Notes: generated by a model not told the origin, from the sequence alone. A stretch of DNA of 64,000 nt from Pandoraea communis (GCF_902459745.1 NZ_CABPSJ010000001.1:124001-188000), one strand, 5' to 3'. Positions 44,533 through 55,116 are shown, numbered from the stretch's first letter. Made by a program: numbers and translations.

Positions 44533-45687
44533 ATGTCACGCGTCGAAACCACCTCGATCATTGGCGACCGGGAAATTACGGGCGAAAAAGGCGTTGCGCC
44601 GGCAATTCATTACTCTGCGGTTTTTGCAGCATCCGATAGCGAAGAATTCGCAGAGATGTCGAGCGTGCCGCAGCATGCCCGGAACTACACTCGCTATGGC
44701 AACCCGGTTCACGAAAGAGTCAAGTCGATCATGGCCGCACTTGAAGGCACCGAAACCGCCTTGGTGATGAGTTCCGGCATGGGCGCAATGGCCACCACGC
44801 TGCTTGCACTGCTCAGTGCGGGCGATCACGTCATCGCGCAGACCCACCATTACATGAGCACGACGAACCTATTCGATAAAATGCTGAGTCGATTAGGAGT
44901 CGAAGTCTCGTTGGTCGACCAGACGGAACCGTCCGCATTTATGTCGGCGATTCGGGAGAATACAAAACTCACTTTGCTGGAATCTCCCGCCAATCCATTG
45001 CTCGATTTGACGGATATCGAGGGTGTTGCCAAGATCGCGCGTGCGCGCGGCATCCTCACTGTTGCAGACAATACGTTTGCGTCTCCAATAAATCAGCAGC
45101 CTCATGCGCTTGGCGTCGACATTATTGTCCATAGCGCAACCAAGTATCTCGGCGGACATCACGACCTGACCGGCGGCGTGGTTTGCACAAGCCGTTCCCT
45201 TGCCGAACAGATCTGGCGCACACACGTTACCCTTGGATCGGTGCTGTCTCCTATGGATGCGTGGCTATTGCTGCGCGGATTACGTACGCTGCCGATACGG
45301 ATGGAACGAATCAATGCAAACGCATTGGCGCTGGCAAGATTTCTTTCTCAACACCCGCGCATCGAACGCGTTATCTACCCGGGACTGGAAACGCACCCTC
45401 AGTTCGATTTGGCGCATCGACAAATGAAGGGATTTGGCGGCGTGTTTGTCTTTGGATTACACGAAGGCTCCGACGCGGCAAAGCGTGTCGTTTCTGCGCT
45501 TCGCATCCCTTTCAATGCCGGTAGCTTGGGCGGGGTCGATTCACTTGTGATTCATGTCGCCACGATGTGGTCGGGAACACGACCGGCAAGCGCACCGATT
45601 CCGGCCAATCTGATTCGTTACTCGGTCGGCATTGAGCATATTGACGACCTCAAGGCAGATCTCATTCAGGCGCTGGATAACGCTTAA
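44533..45687 (+). CDS. Trans-sulfuration-type PLP enzyme
   Basis: This 384-aa enzyme belongs to the Cys/Met metabolism PLP family (MetB/MetC/cystathionine gamma-lyase). The family start YTRYGNPVHERVKSIMAALEG-type region, SSGMGAMATTLLALLSAGDH, ESPANPLLDLTDIEGVAKIA, the Asp in TVADNTFASP, and the PLP Lys in IIVHSATKYLGGHHD are all present, as is the C-terminal substrate Arg region (LIRYSVGIEHIDDL). The exact reaction (gamma-synthase, gamma-lyase or another exchange) cannot be told. GGAGG 8-12 nt before ATG 44533 lies in the end of the SET gene; the pair is clearly one operon with lower GC than its surroundings. Confidence 0.9.
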   Translation: MSRVETTSIIGDREITGEKGVAPAIHYSAVFAASDSEEFAEMSSVPQHARNYTRYGNPVHERVKSIMAALEGTETALVMSSGMGAMATTLLALLSAGDHVIAQTHHYMSTTNLFDKMLSRLGVEVSLVDQTEPSAFMSAIRENTKLTLLESPANPLLDLTDIEGVAKIARARGILTVADNTFASPINQQPHALGVDIIVHSATKYLGGHHDLTGGVVCTSRSLAEQIWRTHVTLGSVLSPMDAWLLLRGLRTLPIRMERINANALALARFLSQHPRIERVIYPGLETHPQFDLAHRQMKGFGGVFVFGLHEGSDAAKRVVSALRIPFNAGSLGGVDSLVIHVATMWSGTRPASAPIPANLIRYSVGIEHIDDLKADLIQALDNA

Positions 45688-45751
45688 CCATCGACGTATG
45701 GCCCTTCGACTTTGCGTCGTACGGGACACCCCATCGCGTCATTCGCGGCAC

Positions 45752-45780
45752 AAAAAAACACCCCTCTCGCGGAGGGGTGC
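45752..45780. terminator. Intrinsic terminator after erpA
   Basis: CACCCCTC and GAGGGGTG pair in a stem with a small loop, preceded on the plus strand by A7, so on the minus strand it ends in a T-run. It lies between the convergent PLP gene and erpA and should terminate erpA; it may also slow the PLP transcript. Confidence 0.8.
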
Positions 45781-45841
45781 AGAATGCCTGAATCCTGGCG
45801 ATCCTTCGAGCTGCGCTCAAAGGAACAACCAACGGCGTCGC

Positions 45842-46207
45842 TCAGACCGAGAACGAAGAACCGCAGCCACAGGTCGTGGTTGCGTTCGGGTTCTTGATCA
45901 CAAACTGTGCGCCGTTGATGTCTTCCTTGTAGTCAATCTCGGCGCCGACGAGGTATTGATAGCTCATCGAGTCGATCAGCAGCGACACGCCGTTCTTGTC
46001 GAGCACGGTATCGTCTTCGTTGACATCTTCATCGAAGGTGAAACCATACTGAAAGCCGGAGCAACCGCCACCCTGCACGAAAACGCGCAGTTTCAGCTCG
46101 GCATTGCCTTCTTCGTCGATCAGTTGCTTGACCTTGTCCGCAGCGCTGTCAGTAAAGACCAGGAATGCGGGCATTTCCGTGACGGCAGCCTCAAGCGGTG
46201 CGTTCAT
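45842..46207 (-). CDS. erpA: Iron-sulfur cluster insertion protein ErpA
   Basis: This is a 121-aa A-type carrier. The three cluster Cys are in [10 protein letters not shown] (near residue 50) and TTCGCGSSF (last residues). It delivers iron-sulfur clusters to apo-proteins. Size and motifs are standard. In Burkholderia-type genomes it sits next to anmK and argC; here the SET-PLP pair lies between it and anmK. Confidence 0.97.
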   Translation of the reverse strand: MNAPLEAAVTEMPAFLVFTDSAADKVKQLIDEEGNAELKLRVFVQGGGCSGFQYGFTFDEDVNEDDTVLDKNGVSLLIDSMSYQYLVGAEIDYKEDINGAQFVIKNPNATTTCGCGSSFSV

Positions 46208-46304
46208 CGCAAATCTCCAAAAATCGGTTCGGTATCATTCTAGTCCCTAATCCAAAATTGTGCCGATAGTCGGAAAATCAATGGCTTAGAGACGATAAAT
46301 ACCG

Positions 46305-47348
46305 TTACGGCAGTACGGGAATATGGGTCAGCCCCATGTTCTCCGGCAAGCCGAACATCAGGTTCATACACTGCACGCCCTGACCGGACGCGCCCTTGAC
46401 CAGATTGTCCTCGACCACGAGGATCACCAGCGTATCTTCATTGCCCGGGCGATGCACCGCCATACGGACATAATTCGACGCGCGCACCCAGCGCGTTTCC
46501 GGCATCGAGCCGGCCGGCAGCACGTCCACAAACGGCTCGCCCGCGTAGTACGTCTCGAACAGCGCCTGGAAGTCGGTGTCGCGCGCTTCGGGCAAAATCG
46601 TCGCGTACAGCGTCGAGTGAATGCCACGGATCGTCGGCAGCAAGTGCGGCACGAACGTCAGCCCCACCGGGTAACCGGCAATCGCCTCGAGGCCCTGCTT
46701 GATTTCCGGGTGATGGCGATGGCCCTTCACGCCATACGCCTTGAAGTTGTCGGCCGTCTCCGCGAGGATCAGCGACGTCTCGCCCTTCCGGCCGGCACCG
46801 CTCGCACCCGACTTGGCGTCTGCGATCAGATGCTTCGGATCGACCAGCTTGCGGCCACCGGCGAACAACGGCGCATAGCCCAGTTGCACGGACGTCGGAT
46901 AGCAGCCCGGCAGACCGATCACGCGGGCGCTCTTGATTCGCTCGCGGTTGATCTCGGGCAGGCCGTACACGGCTTCCTCGAGAATGTCCGGGCAGGCATG
47001 GGGCATGCCGTACCACTTCTCGAACGTGGCGATGTCCTTCAGCCGGAAGTCTGCCGCCAGATCGATCACGCGCACACCGGCAGCAAGCAGCTCGCGCGCC
47101 TGCGCCATGGCAACCCCGTGCGGCGTAGCGAAGAACACCACGTCGCAATCGGTCAGACGGGCGTCGTCAGGCGTGCAAAACGCCAGGTCGACACGGCCTC
47201 GCAGGTTCGGATACATATCGGCGACCGGCGTGCCCGCTTCCTTACGCGAAGTGATCGCCGTCAACTGCGCTTCCGGGTGCTGCGCCAGCAAACGGAGCAG
47301 TTCCACACCGGTATAGCCGGTGCCGCCTACGATACCTACCTTGACCAT
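46305..47348 (-). CDS. argC: N-acetyl-gamma-glutamyl-phosphate reductase
   Basis: This is a 347-aa NADPH-dependent reductase, third step of arginine synthesis. The dinucleotide loop is [17 protein letters not shown] at residues 5-21 and the catalytic Cys is in [16 protein letters not shown] near residue 150. [12 protein letters not shown] and [11 protein letters not shown] complete the substrate site. The length is typical of the long ArgC type. Confidence 0.97.
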   Translation of the reverse strand: MVKVGIVGGTGYTGVELLRLLAQHPEAQLTAITSRKEAGTPVADMYPNLRGRVDLAFCTPDDARLTDCDVVFFATPHGVAMAQARELLAAGVRVIDLAADFRLKDIATFEKWYGMPHACPDILEEAVYGLPEINRERIKSARVIGLPGCYPTSVQLGYAPLFAGGRKLVDPKHLIADAKSGASGAGRKGETSLILAETADNFKAYGVKGHRHHPEIKQGLEAIAGYPVGLTFVPHLLPTIRGIHSTLYATILPEARDTDFQALFETYYAGEPFVDVLPAGSMPETRWVRASNYVRMAVHRPGNEDTLVILVVEDNLVKGASGQGVQCMNLMFGLPENMGLTHIPVLP

Positions 47349-47466
47349 GCCCTACCCCCTCTCAATCGGAAATGCGATTCTATCAAGCTTCCACGACACG
47401 CGTGAGACGGTGCCCCAACGGACGCCTCTCTTTTACACGCGGACAGAACACGGCGAAAAAAGAAAA

Positions 47467-47487
47467 AAGGCCGCGCGAGGCGGCCTT
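47467..47487 (-). terminator. Terminator after rpsI
   Basis: AAGGCCGC-GCGAG-GCGGCCTT forms an 8-bp stem, and A-runs on its left become a T-run on the minus strand. It lies 45 bp past the rpsI stop and ends the rplM-rpsI transcript. Confidence 0.85.
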
Positions 47488-47531
47488 TCTCTGCACCTGC
47501 CAGAGGCAGATGCCCACAAACACCCGGGCGA

Positions 47532-47927
47532 TTAACGCTTCGAGAATTGCTTGCGACGGCGGGCCTTGTGCAGACCAACCTTCTTACGTTCGACTTCACG
47601 GGCGTCGCGAGTGACGAAGCCTGCGGTCGACAGCGTCGGCTTGAGCGTCGCGTCGTAGTCGATCAGTGCGCGGGTGATACCGTGACGAACCGCACCGGCC
47701 TGACCCGTTTCACCGCCGCCCGAAACGTTGACCTTGATGTCGAACGTTTCAGCGTGGTTGGTCAGCTCGAGCGGCTGACGAACGATCATCAGCGACGTTT
47801 CACGAGCGAAGTACTCTTTGATCGGCTTGCCATTGACGACGATGTCGCCCTTGCCAGCCTTGATGAACACACGAGCAACAGCGCTCTTGCGACGGCCGGT
47901 GCCGTAATTCCAATCGTTTTTGAACAT
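47532..47927 (-). CDS. rpsI: 30S ribosomal protein S9
   Basis: This 131-aa protein has the S9 hallmarks: [16 protein letters not shown] near the start, [10 protein letters not shown], and the basic C-terminal tail [16 protein letters not shown] that reaches the ribosomal P site. It follows rplM by 9 bp in the usual L13-S9 operon. Confidence 0.98.
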   Translation of the reverse strand: MFKNDWNYGTGRRKSAVARVFIKAGKGDIVVNGKPIKEYFARETSLMIVRQPLELTNHAETFDIKVNVSGGGETGQAGAVRHGITRALIDYDATLKPTLSTAGFVTRDAREVERKKVGLHKARRRKQFSKR

Positions 47928-47936
47928 GGCTGGCCC

Positions 47937-48365
47937 TTAGATCTCGAGCGACTTCGGTTGCTGCGCTTCGTGCGGATGATTACCGTCGGCGTAAACCTTC
48001 AGCTTCTTGATCATCGCGTAGCCCAGCGGACCCTTCGGCAGCATGCCCTTCACGGCTTTCTCGAGCGCGCGGCCCGGGAAACGCTCTTGCATCTTGCCAA
48101 ACGTGGTTTCGTAGATACCGCCCGGGTAACCCGTGTGGCGGTAGTACTTCTTGTCGGTTTGCTTTGCGCCCGTAACTTTCAGCTTGGCAGCATTGACGAT
48201 GATGATGTAATCACCCGTGTCAACGTGCGGCGTGAATTCCGGTTTGTGTTTGCCGCGCAGACGGCGTGCCACTTCGCTGGCGACACGGCCGAGGACTTTG
48301 TCCGTCGCGTCAATCACAAACCATTCGCGCGTCACCTCTGCCGGCTTAGCGGAAAACGTCTTCAT
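47937..48365 (-). CDS. rplM: 50S ribosomal protein L13
   Basis: This 142-aa protein is typical L13: [30 protein letters not shown] near the start (quoted in pieces: [30 protein letters not shown]) and [19 protein letters not shown] near the end. It is the first gene of the L13-S9 operon. A sigma-70 promoter at 48517-48546 implies a leader of about 145 nt. Confidence 0.98.
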   Translation of the reverse strand: MKTFSAKPAEVTREWFVIDATDKVLGRVASEVARRLRGKHKPEFTPHVDTGDYIIIVNAAKLKVTGAKQTDKKYYRHTGYPGGIYETTFGKMQERFPGRALEKAVKGMLPKGPLGYAMIKKLKVYADGNHPHEAQQPKSLEI

Positions 48366-48516
48366 GATCGATCCAAATAAAATGCATTTGCCCCATTAAC
48401 ACCAACTTCCTGCTTGTCTGCCGGCCGCGTCCTTGCGATTTGGTCGCATGGCGCAGTCCTGTGCTTGCAGGCTCTCCCTGATGCTTTTTCCGTGGGCATT
48501 TCCGGAAAAGTCGTTG

Positions 48517-48546
48517 ATTATACAGAAAAAACCACCCACCGGTAAA
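48517..48546 (-). promoter_or_regulatory. Promoter of the rplM-rpsI operon
   Basis: On the minus strand TTTACC (48541-48546) and a perfect TATAAT (48517-48522) are separated by 18 bp. Transcription would start near 48510, giving a leader of about 145 nt before the rplM ATG. In E. coli the rplM leader is the target of L13 autoregulation. Confidence 0.7.
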
Positions 48547-48577
48547 GCGCAGCAGGTAAACCGCGTTTCCGGCGCAC

Positions 48578-48675
48578 AAAAAAAAAACCCGAACCTCATG
48601 GGTCCGGGTTAAATCCACCAAAGGAGGAGGGTGGAGGAGACACTTGCAGGATTGCTGTGAAGCACAACAACCAAT
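48578..48675 (-). ncRNA. Probable small RNA with anti-Shine-Dalgarno motifs
   Basis: A minus-strand unit has all parts of a small RNA gene and no ORF. A promoter lies just upstream (48682-48710), the transcript would be about 95 nt, and it ends in a strong intrinsic terminator: AACCCG-GACC-loop-GGTT-CGGGTT followed by ten T (48578-48610). Its middle (48621-48640) reads TCTCCTCCACCCTCCTCCTT, two copies of the complement of the ribosome-binding site. Small RNAs with such CU-rich anti-Shine-Dalgarno motifs block translation of many mRNAs. It ends 32 bp upstream of the rplM promoter. It was found by inspection only. Confidence 0.75.
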
Positions 48676-48681
48676 GACTGC

Positions 48682-48710
48682 AGTCTAGCAAATCGAATTG
48701 TGCGATGCAA
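48682..48710 (-). promoter_or_regulatory. Sigma-70 promoter of the small RNA
   Basis: On the minus strand TTGCAT (48705-48710) and TAGACT (48682-48687) are separated by exactly 17 bp. Both hexamers match the consensus at four of six positions. The start site would be near 48675. Confidence 0.7.
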
Positions 48711-49014
48711 GAAAATTTATAGTACGAAATTAGATACCATAATATGAAATTTCCGAGGGATTGAGCACCTCAGAACATAATCTGAAAAATCAATAAGTTA
48801 CCAATAAAAATCGCACACCGCACCCCGACCAGTCACACCCGACATTTGAATTTAGGGTTTATCCCTCTGAAAACCCGATCAAAAAAGCGCCAATATTGCG
48901 ACGCAGCAACCAAGGCCGGAAGGGATGGCTTTCAGGGTTTGCGGGCGGCGTCGTACGCGGGTTTGCGGAAGCCGCTACAATTTTCGCTTGAACGGGATAT
49001 CGGGGTTTCGAAAT
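48711..49014. other. AT-rich intergenic region upstream of the OsmC-family gene
   Basis: The stretch 48711-48860 is strikingly AT-rich for this genome (for example AATTTATAGTACGAAATTAG) and probably acts as an upstream element for the small RNA promoter. A GCTACAAT -10 box for the OsmC-family gene lies at 48974-48981. No gene was recognised. Confidence 0.5.
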
Positions 49015-49437
49015 ATGGAATGCAAGGTGAGTTGGATGGGCCAGGAGGGTATGGCCTTCGTCGCTCAGACGGGTAGCGGCCACATCGTCGCGATGGATGG
49101 CGCGCCGGAAGGCGGCGGCCACAATCAGGCACCGCGCCCGATGGAAATGCTGCTGGTCGGCACCGGCGGCTGCACCGCCTACGATGTGGTGCTGATTCTC
49201 AAGAAGAGCCGTGCCGAAGTGAAGGACTGCAGCGTCACGCTCAAGGCCGAACGCGCAAGCGAAGACCCGAAAGTCTTCACCAAGATTCACTTCCACTTCA
49301 CCGTCACGGGCCGTAACCTGAACCCTGCCACCGTGGAGCGGGCCGTGACGCTCTCCCACGACAAGTACTGCTCGGCGTCGATCATGCTCGCCAAGACCGC
49401 CGAGCTGACACACAGCGTCGAGATTGTCGAAGGCTAA
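49015..49437 (+). CDS. OsmC family protein (YhfA-like)
   Basis: This 140-aa protein has the OsmC fold with both redox Cys: GTGGCTAYDVVLIL (near residue 53) and HDKYCSASIM (near residue 119). It resembles YhfA more than the peroxidases OsmC/Ohr because of its start MECKVSWMGQEGMAF and its length. Peroxide reduction is possible but not proven for this branch. A bidirectional terminator follows. Confidence 0.9.
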   Translation: MECKVSWMGQEGMAFVAQTGSGHIVAMDGAPEGGGHNQAPRPMEMLLVGTGGCTAYDVVLILKKSRAEVKDCSVTLKAERASEDPKVFTKIHFHFTVTGRNLNPATVERAVTLSHDKYCSASIMLAKTAELTHSVEIVEG

Positions 49438-49460
49438 GATTCGTACGCACTGGCGATAGA

Positions 49461-49496
49461 AACACAAAAGGCTCCCACCGGGAGCCTTTTGTGTTT
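49461..49496. terminator. Bidirectional terminator between the OsmC gene and rnpB
   Basis: AACACAAAAGGCTCCC-accg-GGAGCCTTTTGTGTT is a near-perfect 15-bp stem with a T-rich side in both directions. It ends the OsmC-family transcript on the plus strand and rnpB on the minus strand. Confidence 0.9.
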
Positions 49497-49505
49497 TGTT
49501 GGGAT

Positions 49506-49920
<415 letters not shown>

Positions 49921-49988
49921 GAAGTGTAGCACGCGGACTGCCGTCATTGCCCGTCGGTCCTGCGCGCCGAGACCGCGCCCAGCCGATG

Positions 49989-50822
49989 TCATCCGCCCTT
50001 TTGCCGCCGCCCCGGCCGAAAGACCGACAGATCCTGATAGTAGGAAGGGTCATCGTTAGCAGGCCACCAGCCGGGAATGCCAAGCACCGGCAACGGCGCG
50101 AAGTCGCGTGTGGTCCACGCGGCGCTGGCGAGCGCTGGCGCGATCCGGCCGTCGAGCCAGGCGCGACGCTCAGACGGTGTCCAGCCAAAATAGTCACGGG
50201 GAACGTCCACGATCCAGGCATGCGCCGTCACCGATTTGTAAGGTGCAACAAGCTTTTCCAGCAAGGCATGCCCAAAGGGCTGGACTTCGCAGGCGCGTCC
50301 CCAGTCGGCGCGGCGCGCCACGAACAGCGTGTGCCAGTCGAATGCACGCAGCGCAGCGCCGAGGGCCGCGTCGCTGCATGCGAAGAGGACGGCGTTCTCA
50401 TCGAAGACAGTCGCGGCGTCGCGCGTAGCGCCGCGCGTGGCCTGCACACCTTCGGTCGCGATCGCCACGGCCTGACGCGCGTTGAGCGCTGCCTTGCCGC
50501 GCGGATAGGTCAGCCAGATCAGCGCGTTGAAGAAGTCATGCAGGTTCCGGCGCGTCGGCACGCCGCCGGTGGCGGCGATGAACGCCTCGTAAGCCGTGGC
50601 GGCGGGCAGGTCTTCCTGCGCGACGAAGCGAAGCGCCCGTCCCTGACCGCTCACCAGCCCGGCGGCGGCGGCGTAGGCCGAAAGCGCCTCGCGCCAATTG
50701 CCGTCGGCCAATGCGGCCTGGCCGCGTTCCGATACGGCGTCGAACCACGGTGAGCGCCAGTCGATCTCCGGCAGGCCGGAAGGCGCACACCCCGCAGGCG
50801 CCACGGCGCCGCCCACACTCAC
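49989..50822 (-). CDS. DUF3025 domain-containing protein
   Basis: This 277-aa protein of unknown function has the DUF3025 hallmark [23 protein letters not shown] (quoted in pieces: [22 protein letters not shown]) near residue 105 and a C-terminal [16 protein letters not shown]. The family is common in beta-proteobacteria and usually found next to unrelated genes. The start was set at GTG 50822, which overlaps the pyrC stop as GTGA; no ATG with a ribosome-binding site is close. Confidence 0.85.
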   Translation of the reverse strand: MSVGGAVAPAGCAPSGLPEIDWRSPWFDAVSERGQAALADGNWREALSAYAAAAGLVSGQGRALRFVAQEDLPAATAYEAFIAATGGVPTRRNLHDFFNALIWLTYPRGKAALNARQAVAIATEGVQATRGATRDAATVFDENAVLFACSDAALGAALRAFDWHTLFVARRADWGRACEVQPFGHALLEKLVAPYKSVTAHAWIVDVPRDYFGWTPSERRAWLDGRIAPALASAAWTTRDFAPLPVLGIPGWWPANDDPSYYQDLSVFRPGRRQKGG

Positions 50823-51856
50823 CCCTTGAGCTTCCAGCCGATCACTTCGCCGGCGCGCAGGGGCACGACGGTCTCGTCGCCCATCGGCAGTTCGGCCGGC
50901 AGTTCCCAATCTTCGCGCACCAGCGTGATCTTGCCGGCGTTACGCGGCAGTTCGTAGAAATCCGGGCCGTGGAAGCTGGCGAACCCTTCGAACTTGTCGA
51001 GCGCGCCGGCCTTGTCGAACGCCTCGGCATACAACTCCACCGCATGCAGTGCCGTGTAGCAGCCCGCGCAACCGCAGGCGGCTTCCTTCACGCCGCGCGC
51101 GTGCGGCGCGCTGTCGGTGCCCAGGAAGAAGCGTGCGCTGCCCGAGGTTGCCGCTTTCACCAGCGCCTCGCGATGGGTCTCGCGCTTGAGCACCGGCAGG
51201 CAGTAGTAATGCGGACGAATGCCGCCCGTGAAGATGGCGTTGCGGTTGTACAGCAGGTGATGCGCGGTAATCGTCGCGGCGATGGGGCCTTCGGCCTGAG
51301 CGACATACTCTGCGGCGTCCTTCGTCGTGATGTGCTCGAACACCACCTTGAGGCCCGGAAAATCGCGGCGCAGCGGCGACATGACCTTGTCGATGAAGAC
51401 CTTTTCACGGTCAAAGATATCGATGTCGGCACTGGTTACCTCACCGTGCACGAGCAGCGGCATACCGACGTCCTGCATGGCCTCGAGCGCGCTGCGGCAC
51501 TTGGCCAGATCGGTCACACCGGCGTCAGAGTTTGTCGTTGCGCCCGCCGGATACAGCTTCACGGCGTGCACAAAGCCCGACGCCTTCGCGCGACGGATCT
51601 CGTCGGCAGGCGTGTTGTCGGTGAGATACAGGGTCATCAGCGGCTCGAACGTGTTGCCCGCCGGACGCGCCGCGAGAATGCGCTCGCGATACGCCGCCGC
51701 ATGTTCGGTCGTGGTGACCGGCGGCTTGAGGTTCGGCATGATGATCGCGCGGCCGAACTGGCGGGCGCTGTCGGGCAGCACGCTCTTGAGCACGGCGCCG
51801 TCGCGCACGTGCAAGTGCCAGTCATCGGGACGAGTGATTGTCAGTTCTGTGGTCAT
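50819..51856 (-). CDS. pyrC: Dihydroorotase
   Basis: This 345-aa class II dihydroorotase catalyses the third step of pyrimidine synthesis. Zinc ligands are in [11 protein letters not shown] (near residue 14), the carboxylated Lys in [13 protein letters not shown] (near 100), VHGEVT (near 137), [10 protein letters not shown] (near 175) and the catalytic Asp in FLGTDSAPH (near 250). I chose ATG 51856 because the enzyme begins there; the frame continues upstream without family sequence. Confidence 0.97.
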   Translation of the reverse strand: MTTELTITRPDDWHLHVRDGAVLKSVLPDSARQFGRAIIMPNLKPPVTTTEHAAAYRERILAARPAGNTFEPLMTLYLTDNTPADEIRRAKASGFVHAVKLYPAGATTNSDAGVTDLAKCRSALEAMQDVGMPLLVHGEVTSADIDIFDREKVFIDKVMSPLRRDFPGLKVVFEHITTKDAAEYVAQAEGPIAATITAHHLLYNRNAIFTGGIRPHYYCLPVLKRETHREALVKAATSGSARFFLGTDSAPHARGVKEAACGCAGCYTALHAVELYAEAFDKAGALDKFEGFASFHGPDFYELPRNAGKITLVREDWELPAELPMGDETVVPLRAGEVIGWKLKG

Positions 51857-52050
51857 GGCGTTTTCCGGGGGCTGGGAAGGCTGCTCTGGCCCATGAAACC
51901 GCGGCTGCGTGGTGACGCGTCGGCGCGACGGACTTCTTGGGCGGGAATGTACGTGCACAGGGGCCGGTGCTATGCTTGTGCAACCCCATATTGTAACGGC
52001 AGCGGCGCTCAGACACGACGTGCGCAGCCAACCTTCGATTAGCCTGTCCC

Positions 52051-52881
52051 ATGTGCCAACTGCTCGCAATGAATTGCGCGGAACCGACCGATATCACGTT
52101 CTCATTTACCGGTTTCGCAGCGCGTGGGGGGGGTACGGATCACCATGCCGACGGCTGGGGCATCGCGTTTTTCGAAGACAAGGCCTGCCGTCTCTTCATC
52201 GATCATCAGGCGGCGGCGAATTCGCCCATCGCCGAACTGGTGAAGAAATACCCGATCAAGTCGAAAAACGTCATCGCGCATATCCGCAAAGCGACGCAAG
52301 GCATCGTTGAGCTGGAGAACTGCCATCCGTTCCAGCGCGAACTGTGGGGACGCCACTGGATCTTCGCGCATAACGGCGATCTGCACGACTACGACCCGTT
52401 TCTTTCGGGCGTCTATCAACCTGTGGGGACGACCGACAGCGAGCGCGCCTTCTGCGACATCATGCAGGGCTTGCGCAAGCGCTTCCCCGGCTCGCAACCA
52501 CCGCTCGACGAGCTGTTCCATGCCGTCGAGGACATTACGCGCACGATCACCCGGCACGGCGTATTCAACTTCGTGCTTTCAAACGGCCAGGCACTTATCG
52601 CCCACTGCTCGACGCGGCTGCACTTCATCGCCCGCCAATGGCCGTTCGCGAAGGCGCATCTGATCGACGCCGACTGGGAAATCGATTTCGCCAAGTTCAC
52701 CACGCCGGCCGATCGCGTCGCGGTGATCGCCACCGCGCCGCTCACGGACAACGAAGTCTGGACGACCTTCGAGCCGGGCGAATTGATTCTGTTCGAAAAG
52801 GGCGCGCCGTCGCTGCGCGCGGTGGTGCCGATTCCGGAAGCGGTGCGTCTGCGCAACGCGCAAAACACGGCCTGCCAGTAA
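52051..52881 (+). CDS. Class II glutamine amidotransferase (YafJ type)
   Basis: This 276-aa protein starts MCQLLAMNC, with the nucleophile Cys2 exposed after Met removal. Other amidotransferase motifs are [21 protein letters not shown] and [10 protein letters not shown]. It resembles YafJ and the EgtC branch; the acceptor substrate is unknown. It is a single-gene unit, divergent from pyrC (194 bp) and closed by a terminator. Confidence 0.9.
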   Translation: MCQLLAMNCAEPTDITFSFTGFAARGGGTDHHADGWGIAFFEDKACRLFIDHQAAANSPIAELVKKYPIKSKNVIAHIRKATQGIVELENCHPFQRELWGRHWIFAHNGDLHDYDPFLSGVYQPVGTTDSERAFCDIMQGLRKRFPGSQPPLDELFHAVEDITRTITRHGVFNFVLSNGQALIAHCSTRLHFIARQWPFAKAHLIDADWEIDFAKFTTPADRVAVIATAPLTDNEVWTTFEPGELILFEKGAPSLRAVVPIPEAVRLRNAQNTACQ

Positions 52882-52926
52882 GGCAGACAGCACCGGGCGA
52901 ACATCCGTCTGCCCGCGACGCCCATA

Positions 52927-52956
52927 AAAAAAGCGTGCCCGAAGGCACGCTTTTTT
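52927..52956. terminator. Bidirectional terminator between the amidotransferase and gltL
   Basis: AAAAAAGCGTGCC-cgaa-GGCACGCTTTTTT is a perfect 13-bp palindromic hairpin with A6 and T6 arms. It serves the amidotransferase gene on the plus strand and gltL on the minus strand. Confidence 0.95.
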
Positions 52957-52973
52957 CCAGCGGCTGACCGGAA

Positions 52974-53699
52974 TCAGTGCAGGATCTTGGCCAGGAAGTC
53001 CTTGGCGCGGTCAGACTTCGGATTCGCGAAGAACTCGTCCTTCTTGTCGTCTTCGACGATGATGCCCTGATCCATGAAGATCACACGGTTCGCGACCTTC
53101 TTGGCGAAGCCCATTTCGTGCGTGACCACCATCATGGTCATGCCTTCCTGAGCGAGTTCGACCATCACGTCGAGCACTTCGTTAATCATTTCCGGGTCGA
53201 GTGCCGAGGTCGGCTCGTCGAACAGCATGGCGATCGGGTCCATGCACAGGGCACGGGCGATGGCCACACGCTGTTGCTGACCGCCCGAAAGCTGGCCCGG
53301 GAACTTGTGGGCATGCGCCTTCAGACCTACACGCTCAAGCAGCTTCAGGCCCTTGTCGCGAGCGGCGTCCTTGCTGCGGCCGAGCACCTTGATCTGCGCG
53401 AGCGTCAGGTTTTCGGTGATCGACAGGTGCGGGAACAGTTCGAAGTGCTGGAACACCATGCCGACGCGCGAGCGCAGCTTGGCCAGATTCGTCTTCGGGT
53501 CGGCGACCGACGTGCCGTCGACAATGATCTCGCCTTGCTGGATTGGCTCCAGACCGTTGACGGTCTTGATGAGCGTGGACTTGCCCGACCCCGACGGGCC
53601 GCACACCACCACGACTTCACCCTTCTTGACTTCAGTGGAGCAGTCCGTAAGCACCTGGAACTGGCCATACCACTTGGAGACTTTTTTAAGGGTAATCAT
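52974..53699 (-). CDS. gltL: Glutamate/aspartate ABC transporter ATP-binding protein
   Basis: This 241-aa ATPase of the polar amino acid ABC family has Walker [19 protein letters not shown] near residue 34, signature [15 protein letters not shown] and Walker [15 protein letters not shown]. It powers the gltI-J-K transporter for glutamate and aspartate. It overlaps gltK by 4 nt and ends 17 bp before a strong terminator. Confidence 0.95.
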   Translation of the reverse strand: MITLKKVSKWYGQFQVLTDCSTEVKKGEVVVVCGPSGSGKSTLIKTVNGLEPIQQGEIIVDGTSVADPKTNLAKLRSRVGMVFQHFELFPHLSITENLTLAQIKVLGRSKDAARDKGLKLLERVGLKAHAHKFPGQLSGGQQQRVAIARALCMDPIAMLFDEPTSALDPEMINEVLDVMVELAQEGMTMMVVTHEMGFAKKVANRVIFMDQGIIVEDDKKDEFFANPKSDRAKDFLAKILH

Positions 53700-54376
53700 T
53701 TCGCCAACCTCTTTTGAAGACGTTTAACCAACATCGAAACCGAGAAGCAGATCACGAAGTAGACCGTTCCGGCAAACACAATCATCGCAGGCAGCGTGCC
53801 GTCACGCTGGCCCACCTGATACGCCATGCCGAAGAAATCGGACAAAGCGATCGCATATACAAGCGACGTATCCTGAAACAGAATAATGCCCTGCGTGAGC
53901 AGCAAAGGCACCATGTTGCGGAACGCCTGCGGCAGCACCACGAGACCCATCGCCTGCCAGTACGACATGCCCAGCGCGAAGGCGGCGGACAACTGCCCGC
54001 GCGACACGCTCTGGATACCCGCGCGGATAATTTCCGAATAATACGCCGCTTCGAACAGCGAAAAAGCGACGAGCGCGGAGACCATCCGGATGTCCCACGT
54101 GGGCGGCACGTCGAGCAACGTCCGCAGCACCTGCGGCACGATCAGGAAGAACCACAGCAGCACCATCAGCAGCGGGATCGAGCGGAACACGTTTACATAC
54201 AGATCCGCAAACCACTTCAGCGCCGTCACGCCGGACAGGCGCATCATCGCGAGCAGTGTGCCCCAGACGATACCCACGAACACCGCAAGACCCGTGACCT
54301 GCAGCGTGGTGATCATGCCCTTGACGAGCAGCGGCATCGCATCGACGGCGCCGCCCCAAGCGAAGATTTCACCCAT
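53696..54376 (-). CDS. gltK: Glutamate/aspartate ABC transporter permease GltK
   Basis: This 226-aa permease has five membrane helices and the ABC contact loop (EAA-like, [23 protein letters not shown] at about 135-157, here quoted as [18 protein letters not shown]). I chose ATG 54376 because it overlaps the gltJ stop (TAATG); an in-frame upstream start would lie inside gltJ. It pairs with GltJ in the membrane. Confidence 0.94.
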   Translation of the reverse strand: MGEIFAWGGAVDAMPLLVKGMITTLQVTGLAVFVGIVWGTLLAMMRLSGVTALKWFADLYVNVFRSIPLLMVLLWFFLIVPQVLRTLLDVPPTWDIRMVSALVAFSLFEAAYYSEIIRAGIQSVSRGQLSAAFALGMSYWQAMGLVVLPQAFRNMVPLLLTQGIILFQDTSLVYAIALSDFFGMAYQVGQRDGTLPAMIVFAGTVYFVICFSVSMLVKRLQKRLAK

Positions 54377-55116
54377 TATTTGCCCCCGATGTAGCCCGGC
54401 AGGCGGGTCTTCGATTCGAGCCAACGCATGAACGTGAGCACGACGATGTTGATAAGCATGTACGCGAGCGTCACCGCGATGAACGACTCGTAGCTATGCG
54501 CCGTGTAATCGATGAGCTGTTTGCCCTGACCTGTCAGTTCGAGCAGGTTCACGGTCGAGATCACGGCCGAGTTCTTGAAGATGTTGACGAATTCCGAGGT
54601 AATTGGCGGAATCACCACACGGAAGGCCACCGGCAGCAGCACGAAGCGGTACGTCTGCGGCAGCGTGAGCCCCATGGCCAGACCGGCATTTTTCTGGCCC
54701 TTGGGCAGCGAATTGATACCTGAGCGCACCTGTTCACATACCCGGGCCGCCGTAAAGAGCCCCAGGCCGATCACCCCGGTGAGCAGCGAGACATTCGCCG
54801 GATTGAGCGAGAACAGCCATTGGCGAACGCCTTCGGGCAGGAAGTCGGGCGCTACGTAATACCAGAAGAACAACTGCACGAGCAGCGGGATATTCCGGAA
54901 TAGCTCCACGTAACCTGCCGCGAAGCCGGAAATCCATTTGTTGGGAATGGTACGCATCACGCCGAGCACGGAGCCCACGATTAGCGCAATGATCCAGCCG
55001 CCAAGGCCGACCGCAAGCGTGAGCTTGAAGCCCGAGAGCAACCACCCGAAGTAGGTCGTGCCCTCACCGGTAGCTACCGGCTGGAAGAAAAAACTGAAAT
55101 CGAGACCGAGAGCCAT
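54376..55116 (-). CDS. gltJ: Glutamate/aspartate ABC transporter permease GltJ
   Basis: This 246-aa permease has about five membrane helices and the contact loop [20 protein letters not shown] near residue 145. The N-terminus ([10 protein letters not shown]) and the segment [17 protein letters not shown] are typical of GltJ. It follows gltI after a terminator-like hairpin and overlaps gltK by one base. Confidence 0.95.
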   Translation of the reverse strand: MALGLDFSFFFQPVATGEGTTYFGWLLSGFKLTLAVGLGGWIIALIVGSVLGVMRTIPNKWISGFAAGYVELFRNIPLLVQLFFWYYVAPDFLPEGVRQWLFSLNPANVSLLTGVIGLGLFTAARVCEQVRSGINSLPKGQKNAGLAMGLTLPQTYRFVLLPVAFRVVIPPITSEFVNIFKNSAVISTVNLLELTGQGKQLIDYTAHSYESFIAVTLAYMLINIVVLTFMRWLESKTRLPGYIGGK

